A stretch of 28,574 nucleotides of DNA, from contig CAZRJC010000024.1 of NCBI GenBank assembly GCA_964600385.1, positions 1 to 28,574 of the forward strand, written 5' to 3'. The stretch is from DMER64 sp964600385. GTDB lineage: Bacteria > Bacteroidota > Bacteroidia > Bacteroidales > UBA932. Numbering within the stretch: the first letter of the stretch is position 1; the number at the start of each line of letters is the position of its first letter. The position numbers and the translations under genes are program-made. The notes beneath the pieces are model-generated. The model was not told where the DNA came from. It made no database searches and was given only the letters and a program-made list of their open reading frames with translations. Below are positions 8,243 through 16,937 of this stretch, one piece after another.

Positions 8243-9683
8243 TCAATTGATCGACTGTGATGGTATATCTTCCGGAAGATGTGATTTTCCATTTTCTATC
8301 CACTCCGCCCTGCGACGGATCGTTTTTCTTGTCTACAAATGTCATCATCTGAGTTTCTCCGGAGGGCTCTTCTGCCTCGGCATAAGACATGAACCAGGCC
8401 CCCATCCAGTCACCTTGCTTGTCGCAGGTAATTTTCATCTCGCCCTGATTTAACGTGCCGGTCCAGGTGAAGATATAATCACTGCTGCGTGTCAGTGCCG
8501 TACCGTCGGAAATGCTCCATCCGCCGGGAGTGGCATCTCCCACCATCCAGAGATTTTCAAAAGGAATAAACGGTATCATAACCATTTTTTCTTTAGTTTC
8601 TGTGATATCGAGATACAATTTGTACGGTTTGCCGCATTCGCTTTCCTTAAGTAACCATTTATTGTCATTGGGACTGGAAAAGATAACGGCTGTATGCATG
8701 TAAGGCGCATTGGCCTCGGATGGATGATACATGTTGTCCCAACTGCCGTCAGCCGTGCCAAATTTGAACTCACCACCTCCATTCCATTCAAAAACTCCGG
8801 TATGCCTGAATATAAATGGATTGGTAGGATCTTTTCTCATTTTGACAAAACTCCATCCGGTAAAACTGCCTACAAAATAAATGTCATTGAACCGGGGGCC
8901 TGTTTCTTTCGATATGGATATTGTCATCTTGACCAGGTCAACGGCAACACGATAACCCCCGTATCCGTCAATAACGAATTTTTCGTCGGGTTGGTCGTAG
9001 TTTTCCCTGTACAATAACTTACCTGCATTCTCCGGATCTCGGTTATACGAAGGGATATAATCTGTGGTTCCGGTCATGAACTTGAATTCACCGGCGTTAA
9101 GTGTGCCTGTCCAGACGAAGTTTCCGGGCGCCTTGGCAACCGAATTCATTTCTGTCATGGCATTCAGATCCCAGCCGCCGGGTGTGGCGCTTCCAAACAA
9201 GTACAATTTCTCGGGAAGCGGTTTGAATGTGGTATATGCCAGAGCTGTTACACTGGCTGTCTGTTCCTCAACGGATTCATCTGCGGGAACGGCAATGATA
9301 CGGGCTTCCAGGTTCACCTGTTCTTTAATGCCTGCACCAAAAGTGTTGAGTAGAAGTTCATTCATCTGCAGATGGGTAAGAGAAAGGGAATAAACGCGCT
9401 TCCCCAGATCTGCCGAATAACCTCCGACAAAATTATTACCCTGCCTGTCCATCTGAAAAATATAACTCAAGGCACAATTGGTTCCCTTGTTGGTGCCGCT
9501 GGTCCAGGTAAACGTGACGGCATTGTTAGACATCTTGGCCACACTCAGTTCCAGGCTCTGGTTATCTACCGTTAATGCCAGTGGTGTTTCACCAGGGGCA
9601 AGGTCCACTATACTGTCGCTGCACCTGGCCAGAAAAAGCACAGGCAAGAGCATTATCATAACGGATAATATATGTTTTTTCAT
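8217..9683 (-). CDS. SusE/SusF-like glycan-binding outer-membrane lipoprotein
   Basis: 488 residues. Lipoprotein signal with Cys21 (FLARC). The N-terminal SusE-type Ig domain (about 30-155) has the pattern PLALTVDNQSLELS, then AVTFTWTSG. Three tandem binding modules follow, recognisable by repeated openings: YLFGSATPGGWDLN (about 161-174), IYFVGSFTGWSF (about 268-279) and LWMVGDATPGGWS (about 378-390). Each continues with a Phe/Trp-rich strand and an F/M-K-I/F segment (GEFKFMTG, GEFKFGT, GEMKIT). Such proteins hold polysaccharide at the surface for the SusC/D complex. It sits directly downstream of susD (23 nt gap) and overlaps the GH66 gene, the usual position for SusE. The three-module layout resembles SusF as much as SusE, so the exact name is uncertain. 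Confidence 0.9.
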   Translation of the reverse strand: MKKHILSVMIMLLPVLFLARCSDSIVDLAPGETPLALTVDNQSLELSVAKMSNNAVTFTWTSGTNKGTNCALSYIFQMDRQGNNFVGGYSADLGKRVYSLSLTHLQMNELLLNTFGAGIKEQVNLEARIIAVPADESVEEQTASVTALAYTTFKPLPEKLYLFGSATPGGWDLNAMTEMNSVAKAPGNFVWTGTLNAGEFKFMTGTTDYIPSYNRDPENAGKLLYRENYDQPDEKFVIDGYGGYRVAVDLVKMTISISKETGPRFNDIYFVGSFTGWSFVKMRKDPTNPFIFRHTGVFEWNGGGEFKFGTADGSWDNMYHPSEANAPYMHTAVIFSSPNDNKWLLKESECGKPYKLYLDITETKEKMVMIPFIPFENLWMVGDATPGGWSISDGTALTRSSDYIFTWTGTLNQGEMKITCDKQGDWMGAWFMSYAEAEEPSGETQMMTFVDKKNDPSQGGVDRKWKITSSGRYTITVDQLNETIKFEK

Positions 9684-9706
9684 TGTTTTCTCTGTTTTTC
9701 GGTTAA

Positions 9707-11185
9707 TTAATATCCGGGATTCTGGATTATGGCGGGATTATCGTCAATTTCATCCTGGGGAATGGGATACAACAGCCTCTCTTTTGTCACGTTTATTTTC
9801 CCTATGGATTTGAAGAATTTGATAGCATAATCGCCATTGTCAATTCTGATGAGATCAAACCAGCGGTGTCCTTCAAAAGCCAGTTCCATTCTCCGCTCGT
9901 GGATGATGATTTCTTTCATCTCTTCCTTATTTGATGTGTTAACTGCCGGAAGTCCGGCCCGTGAACGTACTTTGTTCAGTGGCACCTGCGCACGGACGGC
10001 TTCGCCCAGCTCGTTTAAGGCCTCGGCTTTCATAAGGAGCACATCGGCAAATCGATAAACGACGATATTGGCCGGATTTGTGTTGGTCTCTTTTGAAATA
10101 CTTTTAGGGACAAGGTATTTACGCACATTATATCCGGTAAGAGACCAGGAAGGGTCGTATTCCATTTCATCGAACTGAGGACATCCCTTATATAATATGG
10201 TAACATCTTTCCTTAAATCACCCTCTTCATAGGCGTCTACAAATTCTTGGGTTACATGTTGCCAACCATAGGATCCCGCAACCCATCCCGAGTTCCGGGG
10301 CCCCATAAAGGTACTCAGCCAGCAAGCCTGGTTATCATTACCCCAAAAATCATAAACGGTAGATCCGGAATATTGTACTTCAAAGAGCGATTCTGGGCCG
10401 TTGTCTATTGTTGGATTAAAATTAGAGGCATAATCCATTTTAGACAAGTCATAACCCAGTCCTTCAATATTTTCGCACAGGCTTACCACCTCCTGGTAAT
10501 TTGTGCCCAGTGTCAGATAGACCTTCGCCAGTTGAGCCATGGCCGCTTCACGGCAGGCACGTCCAAGATCAGAAGCACCATACGAGGCCTTCACCGGCAG
10601 CATTTCTATGGCCTTATTGCAATCTTCAATAATCAGATCGTATACCTCCGATTTAGGATCCCTGGGTCTGGCCAGATTGTCACCGGCCACAAGCGGTTGG
10701 GTAATCAGGGGTACATCGCCGAACAATCTCACAAGAATAAAATAATAATGCGCCCGCAGAAAATAAGCTTCGCCCAGTATCCGATTTTTCAATGCTTCAT
10801 CCATGGGAATTTCAGGAACCTTTGACAAGACAATATTGCAGCGTAATATGCCGGGATTAGGTCCGCGCCATATATCCAGAGCCGCCATATTGCTTGAAGA
10901 AGCTGTAAAATTGGCAAGGTCCGTAGTCTCAATTCCGTCGGATGCTCCATCACCTCCCACATAACTGTTACCGGCCACGATATCAGTGGTCCAGATACGC
11001 ATATTATATAATTTGGCCCATTGAAGTGGTTGATAGGCTGCATTTATCAGGGCAACGGCATCGGTATCGTTCAGTTCACTGTCTGTACTGATTGTATCTA
11101 ATGGCGCTTTTTCCAGAAAATCTTCGCAATTCTGCAGCATAGCCGCAAATAAAACCACAGTGGTTAAAAGTATTATTTTTTTCAT
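9707..11185 (-). CDS. susD: SusD-like (RagB/SusD family) nutrient-binding lipoprotein
   Basis: 492 residues. Lipoprotein signal (MKKIILLTTVVLFAAMLQNC, Cys20) followed by the family start EDFLEKAPLDTIS. The N-terminal TPR-like helical region includes ALINAAYQPLQWA and ILGEAYFLRAHYYFILVRLFGDVPLI, the near-invariant SusD segment. The C-terminal end has VVYRFADVLLMKAEALNELGEA, RRMELAFEGHRWFDLIR, and a final LYPIPQDEIDDNP with IQNPGY. It sits on the outer surface as a lid on the SusC barrel and captures oligosaccharides. It lies 12 nt downstream of susC. Substrate (probably dextran oligosaccharides) comes from the linked GH66 and GH31 genes. Confidence 0.97.
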   Translation of the reverse strand: MKKIILLTTVVLFAAMLQNCEDFLEKAPLDTISTDSELNDTDAVALINAAYQPLQWAKLYNMRIWTTDIVAGNSYVGGDGASDGIETTDLANFTASSSNMAALDIWRGPNPGILRCNIVLSKVPEIPMDEALKNRILGEAYFLRAHYYFILVRLFGDVPLITQPLVAGDNLARPRDPKSEVYDLIIEDCNKAIEMLPVKASYGASDLGRACREAAMAQLAKVYLTLGTNYQEVVSLCENIEGLGYDLSKMDYASNFNPTIDNGPESLFEVQYSGSTVYDFWGNDNQACWLSTFMGPRNSGWVAGSYGWQHVTQEFVDAYEEGDLRKDVTILYKGCPQFDEMEYDPSWSLTGYNVRKYLVPKSISKETNTNPANIVVYRFADVLLMKAEALNELGEAVRAQVPLNKVRSRAGLPAVNTSNKEEMKEIIIHERRMELAFEGHRWFDLIRIDNGDYAIKFFKSIGKINVTKERLLYPIPQDEIDDNPAIIQNPGY

Positions 11186-11197
11186 TGCTGTTTCTTG

Positions 11198-14182
11198 TTA
11201 AAAAGTAATATCAAGACCTAAACTTATGGTTCTCGTGACCGGATAGTTTCCCATATCGTAACCTTCAATACCTACCTCAGGATCAAAACCGGAGTAATTC
11301 GTTAAGGTAAACAGGTTCTGGCAGGAGAGATAGACCCGGAATCCTTTGGGCAATGTATAACCCAGCGAAAGGTTTTTAATCCTCAGGTACGAGCCATCCT
11401 CTATAAACCTGTTCGAACTCCTCATATTCTTGTTGGGATCGCCATATACGGTACGTGGCATATCGTTGGATGTGCCTTCTCCCGACCAGCGATTCAATAC
11501 GGTAGCATATTGGTTGAACGCCACCGCCATGCCTTCCAGGTATATCCTGTTGGCGTTGTATACCTCGTTTCCACAAACCCCCTGTAAAAAGAGCTCCAGG
11601 TCAAAATTCTTATATGTCAATCGGTTATTCCAGGAGAAAAAGAAATCGGGATTGGGATTCCCTATAATGGTACGGTCGTAATCATCAATTACCCCATCGC
11701 TGTTCAAATCAAGGAATTTGATATCTCCGGGGGCTGTACCTCCTGCCACCTGCACTGCCCAGTTATCTACCTCGGCCTGATTCTGGAAGATTCCTCCCAT
11801 TACATTTCCAAAGAATGATCCAATTGGATATCCTTCCATATTAACACGTGTATTGCCCAACATTTCAACGGATCCGTAGTACATTGGGGTATCGCTGTTC
11901 AGGCTTACGATCTTGTTCTTGTTGAATGTAATATTAAAATCGGAGGTCCATTTAAAGTCTTTGCGCGAAAAGATGTCGGCAGATAACGTTACTTCTATCC
12001 CTTTATTATTGACCTTTCCCGCATTGATATAAGGCACGTCGATATCTGAATAGCCCGACGATACAGGAACAGCCATGGCAACCAGCATATCGTCTGTATC
12101 CTTGTCGTATGCATCTACAGACAATCTCAGGCGATTTTCCAGGAAGCCGAGGTCAACTCCTATGTTGAACTGTTTTACCTCTTCCCAGTGAACGTTAGGA
12201 TTCGGCATTTTGTTTGCTACCAGGGTACTGACCGTTTTTCCGTTAAATACATAGATTCCTGTATTGAACGTAGAAGCAAAGGTATAATTCCCTATGTTCT
12301 GGTTCCCGGTAACTCCGTAGCCGGCACGTAATTTCAGGTCGGAAACAAAGCTGTGACGGTTAAACCACGATTCATTGCTCAGCCTCCAGGCCAGAGAAAA
12401 AGACGGAAAAGTTCCCCAGCGGTTATTGGCGCCGAAACGGGACGAGGCGTCTTCACGTACAGTCACGGTAGCATAATATCTATCGGCATAGGAATAATTC
12501 GCTCTGAACATAAAAGATACCAGAGCCCATTCGCTTCCGCTCCCGGTAAAGGACTTTATATTGGTGGCATTTATCAGTTGATTCACCTCGTCTTTCAGAA
12601 ATTCATCTTTTGTTCCGTTAAAATAATCTTCACTGCCCCATTGAAGACTGGCTCCGGCCATAGCATTGATTGAATGTTTCCCGAACGTTCTGTCATAAGT
12701 GAAATAATTATCCCACAAATAACTGAAATACCTTCCGGTACCTTTATACAGGGAAGAAGTCGCCACTTCAATAGGTTTCCATTTATAGGCAGGAATAAAA
12801 TTGGTGTTGTATGCAAATTTTGCTTCCACGCTACCTAGCGATTTGAATTTCAAACCCTTGAATATTGAAGCCTCGGCATATACCGTACCCAGCAGATTGT
12901 ATCCCTGTGTAAGGTTTTTATCGATCTCGGCCGTACCGTATTGGTTTCTAATATTTCCCACCCAGTATGAATTTCCTTCCGGCCCGGCATACGTTCCGTC
13001 CTCTTCGAATATGGGCTGGGTGGGCAACGACCGGAATACATCGCTAAGGCTATATGATCCGTTCGTTTTTTTATCGTAGCTGAAACTGATATTGTGTCCG
13101 AATTCAATCCAGGGTTTGACTTTATGTATCCCGTTCAACTGCAGGGTCAGTCGCTTATATCCTACACTCTTCACAATTCCGTCTACATCTGAATAACTGC
13201 CCGATACATAATAATTGTTTTTATCACTCCCGCCCGAATAACTAAGGGAATAAAGCTGTGAAAGCGCCGGATTGAACATGGCATCAATCCAGTTTGTACC
13301 CTCTCCCAGCGAAGCAGGATCTGCCCATGCCGGATTGGGAGCAACACCTCCGGCAGTAAGCATTTCATTGCTGAGTTCCGCATATTGGGACGCATTCAGC
13401 ATACGGGGCATGTCGGTAGCCTGTGAAACCCCCACATTGGCTTTCACACTTATTTTGCCATCTCCCTGTTTGCCTTTTTTAGTTGTAATAAGGACCACCC
13501 CGTTAGCACCCCGGGAACCGTAAATAGCTGTAGCCGAAGCATCTTTAAGGATATCTATGCTTTCAATATCCATCATGTTTATGGAATTCAGGCCCATGCT
13601 CATAGGCGCCCCATCAATTACATACAGCGGATTGCTGTCGTTTATGGTACCCAGTCCCCTGATCTTTATGGAAACATTATCCTGAGGATTCCCGTTATCC
13701 ACAACATACACACCGGCTGCCCTGCCCTGCAGTGCCTGTCCAAAGCTGGTTACAGGCTTATCTGAAAGCAGATCTCCGCCAACCCGGGATACCGACCCGG
13801 TAAGATCGGATTTCCTGATGGTACCGTATCCGATAACCACCATTTCCTCCAGTAAGAATGAATCTTCTTCCATGGTAACATCTATCGCGGCTCTGCCTGC
13901 GACTTCTACTAATTGTGTCCGGAATCCCATATAGGAGAACTCAAGCCGGGTCCCCGGAAGCACCTTTATGGTATACGTTCCGTCAAGTCCGGATGTTGTG
14001 AGGTTATCCGGATTATCCTTATCATAAACGGAAACACCGGGAATGACCGCATGGCCTTTGTCATAGACTACACCACTCACAGTCATCGTCTGTGCCAGTG
14101 CCCGGGGGGACAAGAGCAAAAACAAAACGGCTGTCAGGATTGTCAGTAACCTTTTTAAAGGTACATTAACTAAGCATTTCAT
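11198..14182 (-). CDS. susC: SusC-like TonB-dependent outer-membrane transporter
   Basis: 994 residues. Signal peptide with cleavage probably after LSPRALA (residue 30). A carboxypeptidase-regulatory-like beta domain follows (about 33-105: VSGVVYDKGHAVIPGVSVYDK, GTYTIKV, FSYMGFRTQ). Next come the TonB box region EEMVVIGYG (112-120), the plug (LSDKPVTSFGQALQGRAAGVYV, IRGLGTINDSNPLYVIDG, ILKDASATAIYGSRGANGVVLITTKKG) and a 22-strand barrel ending in YPVTRTISLGLDITF with terminal Phe. It imports oligosaccharides into the periplasm using TonB/ExbBD energy. It is the first gene of the PUL transcript; the 199-nt gap to the regulator is the obvious place for its regulated promoter, though no perfect TAnnTTTG box is visible there. 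Confidence 0.97.
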   Translation of the reverse strand: MKCLVNVPLKRLLTILTAVLFLLLSPRALAQTMTVSGVVYDKGHAVIPGVSVYDKDNPDNLTTSGLDGTYTIKVLPGTRLEFSYMGFRTQLVEVAGRAAIDVTMEEDSFLLEEMVVIGYGTIRKSDLTGSVSRVGGDLLSDKPVTSFGQALQGRAAGVYVVDNGNPQDNVSIKIRGLGTINDSNPLYVIDGAPMSMGLNSINMMDIESIDILKDASATAIYGSRGANGVVLITTKKGKQGDGKISVKANVGVSQATDMPRMLNASQYAELSNEMLTAGGVAPNPAWADPASLGEGTNWIDAMFNPALSQLYSLSYSGGSDKNNYYVSGSYSDVDGIVKSVGYKRLTLQLNGIHKVKPWIEFGHNISFSYDKKTNGSYSLSDVFRSLPTQPIFEEDGTYAGPEGNSYWVGNIRNQYGTAEIDKNLTQGYNLLGTVYAEASIFKGLKFKSLGSVEAKFAYNTNFIPAYKWKPIEVATSSLYKGTGRYFSYLWDNYFTYDRTFGKHSINAMAGASLQWGSEDYFNGTKDEFLKDEVNQLINATNIKSFTGSGSEWALVSFMFRANYSYADRYYATVTVREDASSRFGANNRWGTFPSFSLAWRLSNESWFNRHSFVSDLKLRAGYGVTGNQNIGNYTFASTFNTGIYVFNGKTVSTLVANKMPNPNVHWEEVKQFNIGVDLGFLENRLRLSVDAYDKDTDDMLVAMAVPVSSGYSDIDVPYINAGKVNNKGIEVTLSADIFSRKDFKWTSDFNITFNKNKIVSLNSDTPMYYGSVEMLGNTRVNMEGYPIGSFFGNVMGGIFQNQAEVDNWAVQVAGGTAPGDIKFLDLNSDGVIDDYDRTIIGNPNPDFFFSWNNRLTYKNFDLELFLQGVCGNEVYNANRIYLEGMAVAFNQYATVLNRWSGEGTSNDMPRTVYGDPNKNMRSSNRFIEDGSYLRIKNLSLGYTLPKGFRVYLSCQNLFTLTNYSGFDPEVGIEGYDMGNYPVTRTISLGLDITF

Positions 14183-14381
14183 TAAGTATTGTTTTTAGGT
14201 TATGAATTTGTTAAAAAGAGTTTGTTTCACCATAAAATTATTCGAAGAATGCAGACCTTTGTAACAAATTGATATTTTAGTAGCAAAAACATCTGCGACG
14301 CTTTTGCAAACGACTGAATTTCTGTGACCTTTAAAAAGCAGTGAGATAAAAAAAGTAGTAAAAATATGAACTTGCTGTCCG
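14183..14381. promoter_or_regulatory. Intergenic region between SusR-like regulator and susC; probable PUL promoter and operator
   Basis: 199 nt, AT-rich, no ORF. It contains an inverted repeat GCAAAA (14283-14288), 13 nt, TTTTGC (14302-14307), about 100-125 nt upstream of the susC ATG, which could be a regulator site or a weak hairpin. The best -7 candidate on the minus strand is TCAATTTG (14272-14265), one mismatch from TAnnTTTG and without a well-spaced -33 element. A promoter this poor fits a gene that needs an activator, but the exact start site cannot be set from sequence. Confidence 0.4.
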
Positions 14382-16034
14382 TCAGATTTGGCCGATTTTC
14401 ATGACTTCTTCTTCGAAATCATCTCTGCCGGCAAGGGCGGCATTTCTGAATTTAACACGATAATTGTATACTGTCGATACAGAAAAACGCAAAAATTCTG
14501 CGATCTTAACCGAATCGGCTATCCCCAGACGGATCAGGGCAAAAATACGCAGTTCAGAATTCAGAAGACGGCCTTTCTTAATGATAATTTGTTCTTCCCG
14601 GGAAAGCAGGGCATTGAATTGCTCTATGAAATTGGGGAAAAGATGCAGGAATGTTGCATCAAAATCATTGTAAAAATCACGCAATTCGTCTTCTACGAAT
14701 GTAGATGATTTGATTTCCCTTATCAGTTCAGAGGTACTGCTCCTTCGGGCAATTTCCATTAATCTGCCCCGGTATTTTTCTACACAGCCAATATAATCCG
14801 AACAACTGTCCATATATCGCCCCAGATAGGCCGTTTTGATATTATTGGTTTCCAGCAGTCTGTTGTTTATTTCACGTAAACGGCCATTGGCTGTCTGCAA
14901 CTCTTCATTGACCTTCTGCAGTTCCAGATTAATAGCATGCTGCTGCCTCTGGGCTTCTCCCAAACGACCTTTTTGTTTACTTACAACAGACATAAGTACG
15001 GTAAGGGTAATTATAATCAGGCCCATAAACAGCAGGAGCACATTCTGCTGCATTCTTTTGTGAGCCAGCTGGTCCTCGTAAGCCTTATTAATAATGGGCA
15101 ACAGGTCAGTCATCGCAGGAAGATATGTTCTGGCATTGGACGAGGTAGCATCATTCACGGCACAGTTTATATAATTATAGGCCCGGCTTATGTCTCCCCG
15201 TTCATAGATCAATGCAGCAAGTTCCTGCAGAGAACGGTATTCTCTTACAGGCGTGGTAATGTCGTTTATGGCGCTCAGGGCCAGATAGTATTCAGCCTGA
15301 TTATGATCATTCAGGCCCAGATAGGCCTGTGAGAGCGAATAAGCCAGAACCGCTTTTTCGTGCAAACCAATCTGGGGATCTGCATATTTCTTGAGTAACA
15401 TTTGCAGGGCATGGTCATACTCCCCTTTCTCGATAAGATAATCAGTCACCACGTACAAGTGTGATATGTCATCCTCGGAAATATACATTTTCAACGAATC
15501 GCGGTATTTATCTATCTGTATCTGGTATTCGCCCGCTTTCTCCGGGGAAATGCAATTACGCCTGAGTCCTCCGTAAGTACTTCTAAACACATGGTAATAC
15601 CTGGCATACTGGTCTACGGATAATGAATCCCTGTCAATCATGTGTACCAGCTCTAGTGTTTCTACGTACATACCCGACATATAATACAAGTTGGCAATGT
15701 CCAGAACCGATTCGTTTATCCACCGTGTATTATTCAGTTCCTCTGCAAGTTTGAGCTTTTTTTCTGCAAAAACCAGCGCCGAATCGGTACTGTAATTATT
15801 ATATTCGTTATATAGACTGGCATAAATACCATATTGCTGTTCACCTGTTACCGCCGAGGCCAGCAAAGACTTGATGCTTCGCAGGTAGTTTTCTTTATTT
15901 TTCTGCCAGGTTGACTTATTGGCAATCACATTGTCCAGTTCTTTAAGAACCGTTTCGTTTCTGGATTGGGCATATATGAGAAAAGGCCAAAGGAAGCAGA
16001 AAACAAACAAACTAACAAGTGATGTTTTTTTCAT
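14382..16034 (-). CDS. SusR-like membrane-bound transcriptional regulator of the PUL
   Basis: 550 residues. Signal peptide or first hydrophobic segment (residues 1-22, LIYAQS). A long helical periplasmic domain follows with TPR-like repeats (about 60-320, for example ALVFAEKKLKLAEELNN, EKAVLAYSLSQAYLGLNDHNQAEYYLA, AALIYERGDISRAYNYINCA). One transmembrane helix is at about 331-352 (NVLLLFMGLIIITLTVLMSVV). A coiled coil is at about 355-400 (LELQKVNEELQTANGRLREINN). The C-terminal cytoplasmic region ends in a LuxR/SusR-like HTH (about 493-530: ELRIFALIRLGIADSVKIAEFL, then SVSTVYNYRVKFR). This is the DUF6377/SusR architecture: sugar sensed in the periplasm, DNA bound in the cytoplasm. It is encoded just upstream of susC in the same direction and probably activates it. 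It is divergent from the AlbA_2 gene with only 29 nt between. Confidence 0.92.
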   Translation of the reverse strand: MKKTSLVSLFVFCFLWPFLIYAQSRNETVLKELDNVIANKSTWQKNKENYLRSIKSLLASAVTGEQQYGIYASLYNEYNNYSTDSALVFAEKKLKLAEELNNTRWINESVLDIANLYYMSGMYVETLELVHMIDRDSLSVDQYARYYHVFRSTYGGLRRNCISPEKAGEYQIQIDKYRDSLKMYISEDDISHLYVVTDYLIEKGEYDHALQMLLKKYADPQIGLHEKAVLAYSLSQAYLGLNDHNQAEYYLALSAINDITTPVREYRSLQELAALIYERGDISRAYNYINCAVNDATSSNARTYLPAMTDLLPIINKAYEDQLAHKRMQQNVLLLFMGLIIITLTVLMSVVSKQKGRLGEAQRQQHAINLELQKVNEELQTANGRLREINNRLLETNNIKTAYLGRYMDSCSDYIGCVEKYRGRLMEIARRSSTSELIREIKSSTFVEDELRDFYNDFDATFLHLFPNFIEQFNALLSREEQIIIKKGRLLNSELRIFALIRLGIADSVKIAEFLRFSVSTVYNYRVKFRNAALAGRDDFEEEVMKIGQI

Positions 16035-16039
16035 ATAAA

Positions 16040-16047
16040 CAAAGATA
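16040..16047 (-). promoter_or_regulatory. Possible -7 promoter box of the SusR-like regulator
   Basis: TATCTTTG on the minus strand matches TAnnTTTG and ends only 5 nt before the regulator ATG at 16034. If used, the mRNA would be leaderless or nearly so. No -33 TTTG is evident at the usual spacing. Confidence 0.4.
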
Positions 16048-16051
16048 GAAA

Positions 16052-16059
16052 TAACTTTG
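16052..16059 (+). promoter_or_regulatory. Possible -7 promoter box of the AlbA_2-domain gene
   Basis: TAACTTTG matches TAnnTTTG on the plus strand and ends 4 nt before the ATG at 16064. It lies back to back with the regulator's box at 16040-16047, leaving 4 nt between the two. If transcription starts about 5-7 nt downstream, the ATG at 16082 (residue 7) could be the real start, with a short untranslated leader. Confidence 0.4.
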
Positions 16060-16063
16060 CACC

Positions 16064-16657
16064 ATGCATCCGTTAGAAAAAATGATTCTGGAAGGAGAGC
16101 ATCAGCAGCAGGATTTCAAGTACTTCCTGAACGATGCAAAGAAAATCTCCCGCACGTTGGCCGCTTTCGCCAATACGGACGGAGGTCGTTTGCTGGTGGG
16201 TGTCAAGGACAACGGGAAGGTAGTGGGTTTAAAGCATAAGGACGAGGAGGTTTACGTCGTGGAGGCTGCCGCGAATGTTTTCTGTAAGCCGGCAGTGGCT
16301 TTTGAAACGCGATACTGGAATTACGATGGCAAGACCGTTCTGGATGTCTGGGTGCCGAAAAGCGAACATGCGCCGCATACGGCACCTGCCGAAAACGGAA
16401 AGGCCACTTGTTTTATCAGAAAAGACGATGAAAACAAAGCAGCCTCGGAACTCGAGACGGCAGTGCTGAGGCTGAAATACAGTCCCCAGCCGCTAACCTT
16501 GGCAATGGACAGACAACTGGAACGTTTGACCGAAGTTCTGAAGACTTACGATGCCTCCGGCGGGTACGATATCCACATACTTTCCCGTTTGAGCCTCATG
16601 ACCTCGGCGGAATGCACAGAAGCTCTCGCCCGTTTGATCGCAGGCAGATCTATTTGA
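16064..16657 (+). CDS. AlbA_2/Schlafen-type (divergent AAA_4) domain protein
   Basis: 197 residues. The core (about 8-130) matches the AlbA_2 putative nucleic-acid-binding domain: GEHQQQDFKYFLNDAKKISRTLAAFANTDGGRLLVGVKDNGKVVGL, then VLDVWVPKSEHAPHTA and ATCFIRKDDENKAAS. The C-terminal ~60 residues are helical with no recognised domain. Many relatives carry a C-terminal HATPase or HTH; this one is short and stands alone, a form common in Bacteroidetes. Function is unknown; nucleic-acid binding is inferred from family name only. No signal peptide, so cytoplasmic. Its 3' end overlaps the convergent winged-helix gene by 8 nt. Start is either 16064 or Met7 at 16082. Confidence 0.8.
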   Translation: MHPLEKMILEGEHQQQDFKYFLNDAKKISRTLAAFANTDGGRLLVGVKDNGKVVGLKHKDEEVYVVEAAANVFCKPAVAFETRYWNYDGKTVLDVWVPKSEHAPHTAPAENGKATCFIRKDDENKAASELETAVLRLKYSPQPLTLAMDRQLERLTEVLKTYDASGGYDIHILSRLSLMTSAECTEALARLIAGRSI

Positions 16658-16937
16658 TGTTCAGATAACCTTTCAGGACCTCCACATACTTTTCAAAGGC
16701 ATCTGTTCCGGTTTGTGTAATCCGGCATACCGTCCTGGGCTTTTTTCCCCTGAATGTCTTTTCCACTTCTATATAGCCCGCCTGCTGAAGCTTGTCCAGC
16801 TGCACACTCAGGTTTCCCGAGGTGGCTCCCGTCTGTTCCTGCAAATAGACAAAATCCGCCTCTTCTGCCGTAATAAGCACAGACATCACTGCCAGACGCA
16901 GCTCGGCGTGTAACAGCGGATCCAGTTCCTTAAGCAT
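16650..16937 (-). CDS. Winged-helix transcriptional regulator (HTH_34-like)
   Basis: 95 residues, nearly all one winged-helix domain. It begins LDPLLHAELRLAVMSVL, then YLQEQTGATSGNLSVQLDKLQQAGYIEVEKTF (recognition helix about 40-56) and the wing RGKKPRTVCRITQTG, then a C-terminal dimerisation helix. This is the small HTH_34/MarR-like type often paired with a membrane protein. The gene starts 8 nt inside the end of the upstream membrane-protein gene, so the two are translationally coupled and probably autoregulated. Target genes are unknown. Its 3' end overlaps the AlbA_2 gene tail on the other strand by 8 nt. Confidence 0.88.
   Translation of the reverse strand: MLKELDPLLHAELRLAVMSVLITAEEADFVYLQEQTGATSGNLSVQLDKLQQAGYIEVEKTFRGKKPRTVCRITQTGTDAFEKYVEVLKGYLNIK

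Noticed and set aside
14265..14272. TCAATTTG as the susC -7 promoter box
   Set aside because: One mismatch to TAnnTTTG in the second position, and the nearest TTTG on the same strand is only 11 nt upstream, too close for a -33 element. Kept only as a weak candidate within the intergenic entry.
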